64,000 nt of DNA from Leifsonia aquatica. GTDB taxonomy: Bacteria > Actinomycetota > Actinomycetes > Actinomycetales > Microbacteriaceae. The position numbers and the translations under genes are program-made. Below are positions 25,995 to 34,952 of the stretch, piece by piece. The notes beneath the pieces are model-generated. The model ran no database searches, was not told where the DNA came from, and saw only the letters and a list, made by a program, of their open reading frames with translations. The DNA lies in assembly GCF_014190775.1 (NCBI RefSeq), contig NZ_JACHVP010000001.1, forward strand, positions 744,001 to 808,000. Reading direction: 5' to 3'. Within the stretch, counting starts at the first letter, position 1. Each line of letters begins with the position of its first letter.

Positions 25995-27032
25995 CTACGA
26001 CAATAGCTCATGCACGCGCGGGGCGACCTCGGTGCCGTACAGCTCGATGGCGCGCATCAGGTGGTCGTGCCCGAGCGTCCCGTTGCTGATCTTGAGGTCG
26101 AACCGCTCGATGCCGAGACCGCGGGCCGTGTAGGCGATCTTCTGTGCGACCGTTTCGGGCGAGCCGACGACGAGGGCGCCGTCCTCCCCGGCCTCGTGCT
26201 CGAAGCGGGCGCGCGACGCCGGCGGCCAACCGCGTTCCCGGCCGATCCGGTTGGTCATCGCCTCGTAGTGCGGCCACAGGATCTCCTTGGCCTCCTCGTC
26301 GGTCGCGGCGATGAAGCCGGGGGAGTGCACGCCGATCGGGAGGGTGGTGTCCTGCCCGAACTGGTCGAGCGCCTTGCGGTAGAGCTCGGCGAGCGGCTGG
26401 AAGCGCATCGGGCCGCCGCCGATGATCGCCAGCATCAGGGGGAGGCCGTAGTGGGCGGCGCGCACGACCGACTCGGGGCTGCCGCCGACGCCGATCCAGG
26501 TCTTCAGGGGGCCGTTCTCCAGGTGCGGGTAGACCGACTGCCCGGTGAGCGAGGGGCGCAGACTGCCCTCCCAGGTCACCGGCTCCTGCTTGCGCAGCTC
26601 GGCGAAGAGGTTCAGCTTCTCCTCGAAGAGCTCCTCGTACTGCCCGAGGTCGAGGCCGAAGAGGGGGAACGACTCGATGAAGGAGCCGCGCCCCAGGATG
26701 ACCTCGGCGCGCCCGTTCGAGACGCCGTCGAGGGTCGCGAAGCGCTGGAAGACCCGCACGGGGTCGTCCGAGCTCAGGACGGTGACCGCCGAGCCGAGGT
26801 GGATTCGCTCGGTGCGGCCTGCGATCGCGGCGAGCACGACCTCCGGGGCCGAGACGGCGAAGTCCTCGCGGTGGTGCTCGCCGACGCCGATGAAGTCGAG
26901 CCTGACCTGGTCGGCCAGCACGCCCTCCTCGACCACGTTGCGCAGCACCTGCGCGTGGCTCAGCGGTGCGCCGTCGGCGTCGCGCGTGACGTCTCCGAAG
27001 GTGTCGATCCCGAGTTCGATCCTGGTCGCCAT
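25995..27032 (-). CDS. LLM-class flavin-dependent oxidoreductase (luciferase-like)
   Basis: 345 residues of the luciferase-like monooxygenase fold. Seen are ELGIDTFGDVTRD at the start, VGEHHREDFAVSAPEVVLAA (flavin/substrate site), LGSAVTVLSSDDPVRVFQR, and the phosphate-binding VGSPETVAQKIAYTARG near the end. These enzymes use FMN or F420 with small organic substrates; which one cannot be told. The ATG at 27032 has TGAGGA 6 nt upstream and is preferred to the ATG at 27050. It is followed directly by tRNA-Leu. Confidence 0.87.
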   Translation of the reverse strand: MATRIELGIDTFGDVTRDADGAPLSHAQVLRNVVEEGVLADQVRLDFIGVGEHHREDFAVSAPEVVLAAIAGRTERIHLGSAVTVLSSDDPVRVFQRFATLDGVSNGRAEVILGRGSFIESFPLFGLDLGQYEELFEEKLNLFAELRKQEPVTWEGSLRPSLTGQSVYPHLENGPLKTWIGVGGSPESVVRAAHYGLPLMLAIIGGGPMRFQPLAELYRKALDQFGQDTTLPIGVHSPGFIAATDEEAKEILWPHYEAMTNRIGRERGWPPASRARFEHEAGEDGALVVGSPETVAQKIAYTARGLGIERFDLKISNGTLGHDHLMRAIELYGTEVAPRVHELLS

Positions 27033-27120
27033 GTCAGTCCTCACATTCATGCGTTTGCATGAAGCCGAACGGCCTCGGCGCCGAGCCTATTCCCGCGTCC
27101 CTCCGTCGCGCAGGCCCCGG

Positions 27121-28386
27121 TCAGGCCGTGCGGACCTTGCGGGGCACATAGCGCGGGATGTAGCGCGCGAGCATCCCGGCGCCGAGCAGGCCGAGCACAC
27201 CCATCACCCCGCCCGCGAACGAGATGGAGACGACGGCGGTGAGCAGCGAGACCACGAGTGGAGCGGCCGCCTGGCCCGCATCGCTGGAGAATCGCCACGC
27301 CCCGAGGAAAGCCGCCGGTGCATCGCGCGGAGCCAGGTCGGCGCCGAGGGTCATCACGATCCCCGACCCGATCCCGTTCGCCATCGACAGGAAGAGGGAG
27401 ACGCCGATGTACCAGGCGACGCGGGCGTCCAGGTCGTGCGTGAACGACAGCGCCAGGAAGCCGAGTCCCAGCCCGATCATCGACGGGATGGCGCTCCACA
27501 TCCGCCCGAAGCGGTCCATGATCTGGCCGCTGGCATAGAACAGTGCGAAGTCGACGGCACCGGCGATGCCGATGATCAGCGCGGTGTTGGCCTCGCTGAG
27601 CCCGATCGACACCGCCCACAGGGGGAGGAGCACGGTCCGGGCCGAGCGCACCGCGCTCACCAGCGCGACGCCGGAGCCCATCCGGACCAGGATGGCCCGG
27701 AACGCCCAGATGGTCTGGAACAGACCGTGCGTCCGCTCCTCGGCCTCCTCCTCGCCGGCGGTCACGCGGTCGCCCGCGGCGTCGGTCGTGCGCGGGCTCG
27801 GCCCGAACATCTTCTCCGGATCGGGCAGGGCGACCAGCACGATCACCGCGCCGACGCAGCCGACGACGAAGATCCAGAACACCGACTGCGTCGATCCGGT
27901 CAGCGCGATGATGCCGGAGGCGATCAGCGGCCCGACGAACCAGCCGCAGCGGAAGATCCCGCCGAGCGTGGAGAGCGCCCGCGCGCGATACCGCTGCGGG
28001 ACGTAGGTCGTCATGAAGGCGTGCCGCGCGAGCGCGAATACCGCCGTCGCGAGACCGACGAGGAAGATCCCCACCATCAGGACCCAGTAGTTCGGCGCGA
28101 GCAGGCACACCGCGATGCCCCCGATCGCGACCAGCGCCGCGGCGATCATCGAGCGGCGCTCGCCGAAGCGCGACACCACCCAGCCGCTCGGGATGTCGCC
28201 CGCCAGCTCGCCCAGCATCACCATGGACGCGATGAATCCGGCCATCGCGAGCGAGGCGCCGAGGTTGCCGGCGGCGATCGGGATGATCGGGATGATCGCG
28301 CCCTCTCCGATGGAGAAGAGGAGCGTCGGAAGGAAGGCCGCGAGGGCGACGGAGCGGAAGCTGAAGGGGCGCTCGTCGGAAGTCAT
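27121..28386 (-). CDS. MFS transporter
   Basis: 421 residues and 12 predicted helices. MFS marks are seen: a D/G-rich loop after TM2 ([17 protein letters not shown]) and [12 protein letters not shown] between the halves. The central loop is acidic ([13 protein letters not shown]). It resembles drug or small-molecule exporters; the substrate is unknown. AAGGAG directly touches the ATG at 28386, an unusually short spacing, and no alternative start lies nearby. It is divergent from prfB, with a 70-nt gap. Confidence 0.85.
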   Translation of the reverse strand: MTSDERPFSFRSVALAAFLPTLLFSIGEGAIIPIIPIAAGNLGASLAMAGFIASMVMLGELAGDIPSGWVVSRFGERRSMIAAALVAIGGIAVCLLAPNYWVLMVGIFLVGLATAVFALARHAFMTTYVPQRYRARALSTLGGIFRCGWFVGPLIASGIIALTGSTQSVFWIFVVGCVGAVIVLVALPDPEKMFGPSPRTTDAAGDRVTAGEEEAEERTHGLFQTIWAFRAILVRMGSGVALVSAVRSARTVLLPLWAVSIGLSEANTALIIGIAGAVDFALFYASGQIMDRFGRMWSAIPSMIGLGLGFLALSFTHDLDARVAWYIGVSLFLSMANGIGSGIVMTLGADLAPRDAPAAFLGAWRFSSDAGQAAAPLVVSLLTAVVSISFAGGVMGVLGLLGAGMLARYIPRYVPRKVRTA

Positions 28387-28456
28387 CTCCTTAACACCGT
28401 ACAACTTCCCGGTGCCGCCCCGTCGCGCACGCCCGGCCGGTAGGCTGGACGCCGAC

Positions 28457-29575
28457 ATGATTGAACTGGACCTCACCCCGCAGATCGCCGAGCTGCGCTC
28501 GACCCTGGGCGACATCACCGCCGTCGTCAACCCGGACAAGCTCCGCGCCGACATCGCCGCACTCAGCGAGCAGGCCGGTGCGCCCGACCTCTGGGACGAC
28601 ACCGCGAATGCGCAGAAGGTGACCAGTGCGCTCAGCCACCGGCAGTCGGAGCTCGGCCGCATCACCGCGATCGAGCAGCGCCTCGACGACCTCGAGGTGC
28701 TCGTCGAGCTCGCCGTCGAGGGCGACGACGAGGAGTCCGCCGTCGAGGCCCGCGCGGAGCTGGAGGCGCTGCAGAAGGCGCTCGGCTCCCTCGAGGTGCA
28801 GACCCTCTTGAACGGCGAATACGACGAGCGCGCCGCGATCGTGACCATCCGCTCCGGCGCCGGCGGCGACGACGCCACCGACTTCGCCGAGATGCTGCTG
28901 CGCATGTACCTGCGCTGGGCCGAGCGCCACAAGTACCCGGTCAAGGTGATGGACACTTCGTACGCCGAGGGAGCGGGCATCAAGTCCGCGACCTTCGAGG
29001 TCGACGTGCCCTACGCCTTCGGCACGCTGTCGGTCGAGGCCGGCACCCACCGCCTCGCGCGCATCAGCCCGTTCGGCTCGGCGGACAAGCGCCAGACGTC
29101 CTTCGCCGCCGTCGAGGTCATCCCGCTCATGGAGGAGGCCGTGCAGGTCGACATCCCCGAGGGCGACATCCGCGTCGACGTCTTCCGTTCGTCCGGCCCC
29201 GGCGGCCAGTCGGTCAACACGACCGACTCCGCGGTGCGCCTCACCCACCTCCCGACCGGCATCGTCGTCTCCATGCAGAACGAGAAGTCGCAGATCCAGA
29301 ACCGCGCCGCCGCCATGCGCGTCCTGCAGACCCGCCTGCTCCTGCTGCAGAAGGAGGAGGAGGCCGCGAAGAAGAAGGAGCTCGCCGGCACCATCACGGC
29401 GAGCTGGGGCGACCAGATGCGCTCCTACTTCCTCTACGGCCAGCAGCTCGTCAAGGACCTGCGCACCGGATACGAGTCCGGCAACCCCAGCTCGGTCTTC
29501 GACGGCGACCTCGACGGCTTCATCGCGGCGGGCATCCGCTGGCGCGCCGGAGCCAAAGCAGAGGCCCAGGCGTAG
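28457..29575 (+). CDS. prfB: Peptide chain release factor 2, continuous frame
   Basis: 372 residues. It ends translation at UGA and UAA. The stop-codon recognition motif SPF is in [13 protein letters not shown] and the catalytic GGQ is in [15 protein letters not shown]. Unlike many bacteria, the frame is unbroken around codon 25, so there is no programmed frameshift autoregulation, as usual in this group. A TAGGCT box (28441-28446) lies 10 nt before the ATG. ftsE follows after about 110 nt holding a small GCACGG/CCGTGC hairpin. Confidence 0.97.
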   Translation: MIELDLTPQIAELRSTLGDITAVVNPDKLRADIAALSEQAGAPDLWDDTANAQKVTSALSHRQSELGRITAIEQRLDDLEVLVELAVEGDDEESAVEARAELEALQKALGSLEVQTLLNGEYDERAAIVTIRSGAGGDDATDFAEMLLRMYLRWAERHKYPVKVMDTSYAEGAGIKSATFEVDVPYAFGTLSVEAGTHRLARISPFGSADKRQTSFAAVEVIPLMEEAVQVDIPEGDIRVDVFRSSGPGGQSVNTTDSAVRLTHLPTGIVVSMQNEKSQIQNRAAAMRVLQTRLLLLQKEEEAAKKKELAGTITASWGDQMRSYFLYGQQLVKDLRTGYESGNPSSVFDGDLDGFIAAGIRWRAGAKAEAQA

Positions 29576-29686
29576 CCGATCCGGCTCTGACCCCGCACGG
29601 ACCCCGTGCTCGGCGCGCTGTCAGGCTCGCGCCACGCCCGCGCTGATACGGCGGATGCGCCCGAAGATGCATAGTCTCTAGAGGTC

Positions 29687-30781
29687 ATGATCCGGTTCGA
29701 ACACGTATCCAAGCAGTACTCGGGCACGACCCGCCCGGCGCTGAACGGCATCAACCTCGAGGTGCTGCGCGGTGAGTTCGTCTTCCTCGTCGGCGCGTCC
29801 GGCTCGGGCAAGTCGAGCTGCCTGCGCCTCATCCTGAAAGAGGAGAAGCCCACCAAGGGCAACATCCACGTGCTGGGGCAGGACCTCGGCTCGATCTCCT
29901 CCCGCAAGGTGCCGTACTTCCGCCGCAACCTCGGTGTCGTCTTCCAGGACTTCCGCCTCCTCCCCAACAAGAACGTCTTCCAGAACGTCGCCTTCACCCT
30001 GCAGGTCATCGGCAAGTCCCGTGGCTTCATCCAGGAGGCCGTTCCGGACGTGCTCAAGATGGTCGGACTCGACGGCAAGGCCCAGCGCCTGCCGCACGAG
30101 CTCTCCGGCGGTGAGCAACAGCGCGTCGCGATCGCGCGCGCCGTCGTCAACAAGCCCCAGATCCTCCTGGCGGACGAGCCGACCGGAAACCTCGACCCCG
30201 CGACGAGCGCCGGCATCATGGCCGTGCTCGAGCGGATCAACGCCGGCGGCACCACCGTGCTGATGGCGACCCACGAGGCCGCCATCGTCGACCAGATGAA
30301 GCGACGCGTGATCGAGCTCGTCGGCGGCCAGATCGTTCGCGACGAGCGTCACGGCGGCTACGGCGTGACCGCGGCCGTCCCCATCCAGCGAGAGCAGCTC
30401 ACGGTCCCCGCCCAGGGCGTGCCCGTCCCCGTGGGAGCCCCCGCTCCGGCTGCGCCCTTCGCCTCGGAGCCGATGACGCGACCGAACACGCCCGTCGGCA
30501 ACCCGACCGGGCCCGTCTCCGTGCCGCAGCCCACCGGGCCGCAGCCGACGGTGCCGCAGCCGGTTGCGTACCCGCCCGCGGCGTACCAGCCGGTCGCGCC
30601 GCCTCCCGTCGCCCAGCCCGTCGTGCCGCAGGCCGCACCTGTCCAGCAGCAGCCGGTCGAGCCGGCCCCCGCCGGCGAGTCCCTGCCGGACCACCTCAAC
30701 TTCACCGCGAACCTGGACCTGCGGGGCCTGCGCGAGAACACCGACCGCGACGGCGAGCAGAATGTGGGGCCGACCAAATGA
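29687..30781 (+). CDS. ftsE: Cell division ATPase FtsE with proline-rich C-terminal extension
   Basis: 364 residues. The ABC ATPase domain (1-225) has Walker A GASGSGKSS, Q-loop VFQDFRLLPNKNVFQNVAF, signature LSGGEQQRVAIARA, Walker B LLADEPTGNLD and switch MATHEAA. FtsEX senses the divisome and drives cell-wall hydrolase activation. Most FtsE end near residue 230. This one continues for about 135 residues with Pro/Val/Gln-rich repeats (PTVPQPVAYPPAAYQPVAPP) and a conserved-looking end (PDHLNFTANLDLRGLRENTD). ATG follows TAGTCT (29672-29677) by 9 nt. Its stop overlaps ftsX as ATGA. Confidence 0.95.
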   Translation: MIRFEHVSKQYSGTTRPALNGINLEVLRGEFVFLVGASGSGKSSCLRLILKEEKPTKGNIHVLGQDLGSISSRKVPYFRRNLGVVFQDFRLLPNKNVFQNVAFTLQVIGKSRGFIQEAVPDVLKMVGLDGKAQRLPHELSGGEQQRVAIARAVVNKPQILLADEPTGNLDPATSAGIMAVLERINAGGTTVLMATHEAAIVDQMKRRVIELVGGQIVRDERHGGYGVTAAVPIQREQLTVPAQGVPVPVGAPAPAAPFASEPMTRPNTPVGNPTGPVSVPQPTGPQPTVPQPVAYPPAAYQPVAPPPVAQPVVPQAAPVQQQPVEPAPAGESLPDHLNFTANLDLRGLRENTDRDGEQNVGPTK

Positions 30782-31683
30782 GATTCGGACTGATCTGGTC
30801 CGAGGTCGGCAACGGCCTGCGCCGCAACCTCTCGATGGTGATCTCGGTCATCCTCGTCACGTTCATCTCGCTGACCTTCGTCGGCACGGCCGTGCTCCTG
30901 CAGGTGCAGATCGGCCAGATGAAGAACTACTGGTACGACCGGGCGCAGGTCGCCGTGTACATGTGCACGGAGGCGGACAACTGCCAGGGCGGCGCCGCCA
31001 CCGATCAGACGGTCGAGGCGGTCAAGAAGCAGCTGGAGTCTCCGGAGCTCTCTCCGTACATCCAGAAGTTCTACTTCCAGAACCAGCAGCAGGCCTACGA
31101 CGAGTTCAAGCAGCAGTTCAAGGGCAACCAGATCGCCGACTTCGTCACGCCGGACATGATCCCGCAGACGTTCTGGGTCAACCTCAAGGACCCGAACCAG
31201 TCGGCGGTGCTCACGGAGACGCTGGCGGGATCCGCCGGCGTGCAGAGCGTGGTCGACCAGCGCAGCTACCTCGATCAGATCTTCAGCATCCTGGGCGCCG
31301 CCAGCGCCACGGCGCTCGTCGTCGCGGTGGTGATGCTGGTCGCGGCGGTGCTCCTCATCGCCACGACCATCCGGCTCTCGGCGTTCTCGCGAAGGCGGGA
31401 GATCGGGATCATGCGACTCGTCGGGGCGTCGAACAGGTTCATCCAGACGCCGTTCATCATCGAGGGCGTGCTCGCAGCCCTCATCGGGGCACTGCTCGCG
31501 GCGACCGTCCTGGTGCTGATCGTGCAGCTGTTCGTCCGCGGACCGCTGCAGAACAGCATCCAGTCGATCAACTTCGTCTCGATGTCCCAGGCGTGGCCGG
31601 TGATCCCGCTGATCGTCCTCGTCGGAGTCCTTCTGGCGGCGGCGTCGGCCAACTTCGCCATCAAGCGCTATCTGAAGGTCTGA
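30778..31683 (+). CDS. ftsX: Cell division protein FtsX (permease-like)
   Basis: 301 residues. TM1 is at 20-45, a large extracytoplasmic domain (45-165) follows, then three helices near 180-300, the standard FtsX layout. The external domain carries two cysteines (MCTEADNCQGG) that probably form a disulfide, and an acidic hydrolase-contact region. The start overlaps the ftsE stop as ATGA, so the two are made in equal amounts. The SRRREIGIMRLVGAS segment before TM2 is the conserved FtsX/MacB turn. A stem-loop follows the stop. Confidence 0.95.
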   Translation: MRFGLIWSEVGNGLRRNLSMVISVILVTFISLTFVGTAVLLQVQIGQMKNYWYDRAQVAVYMCTEADNCQGGAATDQTVEAVKKQLESPELSPYIQKFYFQNQQQAYDEFKQQFKGNQIADFVTPDMIPQTFWVNLKDPNQSAVLTETLAGSAGVQSVVDQRSYLDQIFSILGAASATALVVAVVMLVAAVLLIATTIRLSAFSRRREIGIMRLVGASNRFIQTPFIIEGVLAALIGALLAATVLVLIVQLFVRGPLQNSIQSINFVSMSQAWPVIPLIVLVGVLLAAASANFAIKRYLKV

Positions 31684-31690
31684 CGCACGA

Positions 31691-31725
31691 TAGACTGGTC
31701 TGCTGCCCGGCGATGCGCCGGGCAG
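31691..31725 (+). promoter_or_regulatory. smpB promoter and 5' stem-loop
   Basis: A -10 box TAGACT (31691-31696) is followed by a 9-bp perfect stem, CTGCCCGGC (31703-31711) with GCCGGGCAG (31717-31725), which would sit at the very 5' end of the smpB message or act as a weak terminator after ftsX. No clear -35 or U tract was seen. Confidence 0.45.
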
Positions 31726-31753
31726 CACCACCGTCGAACGTCAGGAGTGAGCC

Positions 31754-32230
31754 GTGCCCAAGGAGCAGGGACAGAAGGTCGTCGCGACCAACCGTCGCGC
31801 CCGTCACGACTACCTCATCGAGGACACCTTCGAGGCCGGTCTCGTCCTCACCGGCACCGAGGTGAAGTCGCTGCGGATGGGCAGGGCGTCGCTCGTCGAC
31901 GGGTACGCCTTCGTCGATCGGGGAGAGGCGTGGCTCGATGCCGTGCACATCCCGGAGTACGCCGACGGCACCTGGAACAACCACGCCCCGCGCCGCAAGC
32001 GCAAGCTGCTGCTCCACAAGGCCCAGATCGTCAAGATCGAGAACAAGGTCAAGCAGGGCGGGTACACGATCATCCCGTTGCAGATCTACTTCAACGACGG
32101 CCGCGCCAAGGTCGAGATCGCCATCGCCAAGGGCAAGAAGGACTACGACAAGCGCCAGGCGCTGCGTGAGCGGCAGGACAACCGCGAGGCAGAGCGGGCC
32201 ATGTCGAGTCGTCGTCATCTCGGCGAGTAG
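31754..32230 (+). CDS. smpB: SsrA-binding protein SmpB
   Basis: 158 residues. It binds tmRNA and brings it to stalled ribosomes. The family signature [49 protein letters not shown] and [22 protein letters not shown] are all there, with the usual basic C-terminal tail. GTG start, with CAGGAG 7-8 nt before. ssrA lies 2.2 kb further on, separated by a phosphatase, a membrane protein and a SIMPL-domain gene. Confidence 0.98.
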   Translation: MPKEQGQKVVATNRRARHDYLIEDTFEAGLVLTGTEVKSLRMGRASLVDGYAFVDRGEAWLDAVHIPEYADGTWNNHAPRRKRKLLLHKAQIVKIENKVKQGGYTIIPLQIYFNDGRAKVEIAIAKGKKDYDKRQALRERQDNREAERAMSSRRHLGE

Positions 32231-32250
32231 CCTCCTGGCAGACTGAGGGC

Positions 32251-32991
32251 ATGACCGTCTCTCCGCAGCGCATCTCCGTCCCCGGCACGTACAACTTCCG
32301 CGATGTCGGGGGATACGGGGTGGAGGGCGGCGAGACCCGGTCGGGCAAGCTCTTCCGGGCCGACGCGCTCGGTCGCCTCGGCGAGCCGGGCAAGGAGTCC
32401 CTGCGCGAGCTCGGTGTGCGCGTCGTCATCGACCTGCGCGACGACTTCGAGGTGGATTCGCTGCCCGACGACCTCGACGGCCTCGACGTGGAGGTGCTCC
32501 GGCTGCCAGTGTTCGAGGGCTCGGGGGCGTCTCAGGCGACCATCGGCGCCACGCTGGCCGACCTGTACGAGAAGATCGTCCTCCAGCATCGGGATGTCGT
32601 CGTACGCGCGCTCCGCGAGATCGCGGACACCGGCGACGAGCCCGTCGTCGTCCACTGCACGGCGGGCAAGGATCGCACCGGCGTCGTCGTGGCGCTCGCC
32701 CTGCTGGCGGTGGGTGTCGACCGCGAGACCGTCCTCGACGACTACGCCGCGACCCAGGCGAATCTCGCCGGGGAATGGCTCGAGGGGATGCTCGCCCTCG
32801 TCCGGGGCTATGGCGTCGAGATCACGCCGGACCTCCAGGTGATCATGGGCGGCAGCCCGCGCGAGGCGCTGGCGGCGATGCTCGACCTCATCGAGCGCGA
32901 CTTCGGCGGCGTGCGTGCCTACCTGCTCGACGCGGGCCTGGACGAGCTGGAGCTGGCGAAGCTGCGCTCGGTGCTCATCCAGCCGGCCTGA
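32251..32991 (+). CDS. Protein tyrosine/serine phosphatase (Y_phosphatase3 family)
   Basis: 246 residues. The catalytic P-loop is HCTAGKDRTG near residue 136 (C-x5-R with an extra Lys, as in lipid-like and PtpB-type phosphatases). The family start GTYNFRDVGGYG and the SGKLFRADAL segment are also seen. Members dephosphorylate phosphotyrosine, phosphoserine or phosphoinositides; the target is unknown. The start ATG 32251 follows GACTGAGGGC, and the gene is 20 nt after smpB in the same direction. Confidence 0.9.
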   Translation: MTVSPQRISVPGTYNFRDVGGYGVEGGETRSGKLFRADALGRLGEPGKESLRELGVRVVIDLRDDFEVDSLPDDLDGLDVEVLRLPVFEGSGASQATIGATLADLYEKIVLQHRDVVVRALREIADTGDEPVVVHCTAGKDRTGVVVALALLAVGVDRETVLDDYAATQANLAGEWLEGMLALVRGYGVEITPDLQVIMGGSPREALAAMLDLIERDFGGVRAYLLDAGLDELELAKLRSVLIQPA

Positions 32992-33076
32992 CCCTCTCAG
33001 ACTCGGCGCCTGATTCACAGGGAAGTCATCATGCGCTCGCAGTCCGATCGCGGGCTGCGCATGCTTCCATGTGCTC

Positions 33077-33670
33077 ATGGATGAGAACCAGCCGACGCAG
33101 CCGCTGCCGCCGGCGCAGCCGCAGCCGTCGGCGCCACCGGCGGCCGAGCCGTTCTACAAGCGGCACGGCCTCGCGTTCGCCATTTCGGCCCTGGTCCTCG
33201 GGATCGTTGTCCTGGTCGGGATCGTCGGAGCCGGGACCGTCGTCGCGGTGAACGTGGTCACGCACTCGGTCTCCGCGCTGAACCATGCCGCTCCGGGCGA
33301 GCGCACCGTGCCGGGTCCGGGTCGGGACAACGGCGGGCGCGGCCAGGGCGGCACGGGCGGCACGCAGGGCGGCACCGGCGGGACGCAGCGTGAGCTCGTC
33401 CGCGGGACGCTGGAGTCGGCCTCGGGCGCCGAGTGGAGCGTGAAGACCACCTCCGGGACGACCGTGACGGTGAAGGTCACCTCGTCGACCGCGTACGGCC
33501 TCCCGAACCAAGCGGCGTCGAAGTCCGATTTCGCGACCGGCGACGAGGTCGTCGTGGTCGGGACCGATCGCAGCGGCGATACCATCACGGCGACGCGGAT
33601 CCTGAAGCTCGCGGACTTCCCGCGCCCGCGCTCCACTCCCGGTCCGACGCCGGGGAACGGCGCACCCTGA
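33077..33670 (+). CDS. Small membrane-anchored protein with OB-like extracytoplasmic domain
   Basis: About 197 residues. A Pro/Gln-rich cytoplasmic tail (1-30) is followed by one membrane helix (32-60: GLAFAISALVLGIVVLVGIV). A Gly-rich linker (GGRGQGGTGGTQGGTGGTQ) leads to a domain of about 75 residues (RELVRGTLESASGAEWSVKTTSG, then TGDEVVVVGTDRSGD). Its alternating strands resemble the DUF5666/OB-type domains. The start is uncertain: GTG 33071 or ATG 33077. The stop touches the stop of the convergent SIMPL gene with no gap. Function unknown. Confidence 0.7.
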   Translation: MDENQPTQPLPPAQPQPSAPPAAEPFYKRHGLAFAISALVLGIVVLVGIVGAGTVVAVNVVTHSVSALNHAAPGERTVPGPGRDNGGRGQGGTGGTQGGTGGTQRELVRGTLESASGAEWSVKTTSGTTVTVKVTSSTAYGLPNQAASKSDFATGDEVVVVGTDRSGDTITATRILKLADFPRPRSTPGPTPGNGAP

Positions 33671-34339
33671 TCAGGAGGCTGCGAAGCGGGCGTGCACCTG
33701 CACGGCCACGCGGATCTCATCCGGCTTGAGGGCGAGGGAGGCGCCGCCTGCGTCCGCCGCCATCATGCGCGCCGCGAACGGCGGCGCGGGCTGCGGGGGA
33801 GCGCCGGCATCGCCCAGCAGTCCCGGGTCGCTGAGCGCGACCGGGCGGAGGTCGGTCAGCCCCAGACCGGACGCGTAGCGGCGTGCCTTCGCCACGGCCT
33901 CCTCGACCGCACGCTGCGACACCTGCGCGGTGAGCCGCCGGAGGGTCTCGTCGGACAGCCTCCACGTCACCCCCTCCACTGTGACGCCATCGCGGAGGGA
34001 GACCGTGCCCACCCAGTCGGACAGGGCAGCCGGGTCGGAGAACTCTGCCTCGATCCCGACCTGGGCGTGATGGACGATCGGCAGTTGCTCGCCGTTCTGG
34101 CTCCAGGGCCGGTCGCCCCAGACCCGCAGCTGATCGGAGGACCAGCGCAGCACCGGACCGTTCTGCGCGTCGTGGATCTCGCGAAGCCCGGCCGCGATTT
34201 CCGCGTGCCGCTCGGTCGCGAGCGCCAGTGTCTCGTGGCGGGAGTCGCCGTCGTAGGTGACCAGAAGCCTCACCGTGCCGCGTTCCGCGGCCCGCCGTTC
34301 CTCGTGCTCGCCCTGGACTGTGATGATCGTCTCCGACAT
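33671..34339 (-). CDS. SIMPL-domain (DUF541) protein
   Basis: 222 residues. DUF541/SIMPL features are ITVQGEHEERRAAERGTVRL at the start, LRRLTAQVSQRAVEEAVAKARRYASGLGLT in the middle and PDEIRVAVQVHARF at the end. Most SIMPL proteins are secreted or periplasmic, but no signal peptide is visible here, so this copy is probably cytosolic; such forms exist in actinobacteria. Function is unknown. It is divergent from the ssrA promoter region. Confidence 0.82.
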   Translation of the reverse strand: MSETIITVQGEHEERRAAERGTVRLLVTYDGDSRHETLALATERHAEIAAGLREIHDAQNGPVLRWSSDQLRVWGDRPWSQNGEQLPIVHHAQVGIEAEFSDPAALSDWVGTVSLRDGVTVEGVTWRLSDETLRRLTAQVSQRAVEEAVAKARRYASGLGLTDLRPVALSDPGLLGDAGAPPQPAPPFAARMMAADAGGASLALKPDEIRVAVQVHARFAAS

Positions 34340-34354
34340 GGACCGATCGTGGCA

Positions 34355-34383
34355 TAGAACGACCCTCACCGCTGTTGTATGAT
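34355..34383 (+). promoter_or_regulatory. Possible ssrA promoter
   Basis: TAGAAC (34355-34360), a 17-nt spacer and a near-consensus TATGAT (34378-34383). Transcription from about 34390 would give a leader of about 80 nt, starting with a strong CTCGCCG/CGGCGAG hairpin, that RNase P would remove. The -35 box is weak. Confidence 0.5.
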
Positions 34384-34467
34384 GAGAAGCTCGCCGGCAG
34401 CGGCGAGATCTGCATCTGGACAATTCAACAGCGCGCGACAGCGACCCAGCCATACCAGGCTGCGCAT

Positions 34468-34862
34468 GGGGATGATCGGTTTCGACATTGTCTGCGTGAC
34501 TGTGAGAAGCGGGTCGAGGATGCATGCTTATCTCGTTAACGACGCATGCAAAACAATAAGTGCCAATTCCAAGAGCACTGTCTCGGCCAAGGCCGACTTC
34601 GCCCTCGCGGCGTAAGTTCACCTCCGCCATTTAAGAGACCGTCAGACCGGGAACCGTCTTCTACCCGGATCCTGGCGTCAGCTAGAGGACTAGCTTCTGC
34701 GTTGAGTATCAGGGCGCAGAGGGACTTCAACTGATGCTGGGCCCGTCGGATCAGGTGCCAGTGGCAAGATCCGGGGCCGAGAACACGCCTTCACTGGCTA
34801 CACCCGTAGAAGGCACATGACCACAGCAGTGGACGGGGGTTCGATTCCCCCCATCTCCACCA
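34468..34862 (+). ncRNA. ssrA: tmRNA (ssrA)
   Basis: 395 nt. The tRNA-like ends pair as GGGGATG (34468-34474) with CATCTCC (34852-34858), followed by A and an encoded CCA at 34860-34862. The T arm has GGTTCGATTCC. The tag frame resumes at GCC 34562 and ends at TAA 34613-34615: ANSKSTVSAKADFALAA, with the C-terminal A-L-A-A degron. A pseudoknot-rich middle follows. With SmpB it rescues stalled ribosomes and marks the nascent chain for proteolysis. Confidence 0.97.
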
Positions 34863-34898
34863 TCAGGCCGCTGTCGCGCGTTGTTCGACCAGGCGCAG

Positions 34899-34940
34899 AA
34901 CCACGAAGGCCGTCCCGTAACCGGGGCGGCCTTCGTGGTT
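34899..34940. terminator. Bidirectional terminator between ssrA and APC permease
   Basis: An 18-bp stem with a single G-U pair (34899-34916 with 34923-34940) and a 6-nt loop. It lies between ssrA on the plus strand and the convergent permease gene ending at 34953. There is no U tract, but stem strength and position make it convincing. Confidence 0.85.
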
Positions 34941-34952
34941 CGCGGCAAACTG

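Noticed and set aside
28520-28560. Programmed frameshift in prfB
   Set aside because: The frame is unbroken across the usual frameshift place and no in-frame TGA is present near codon 25.
28387-28983. N-terminal extension of the MFS frame
   Set aside because: It overlaps prfB on the opposite strand; the extension is Ser/Arg-rich with no helices, and ATG 28386 follows a Shine-Dalgarno.
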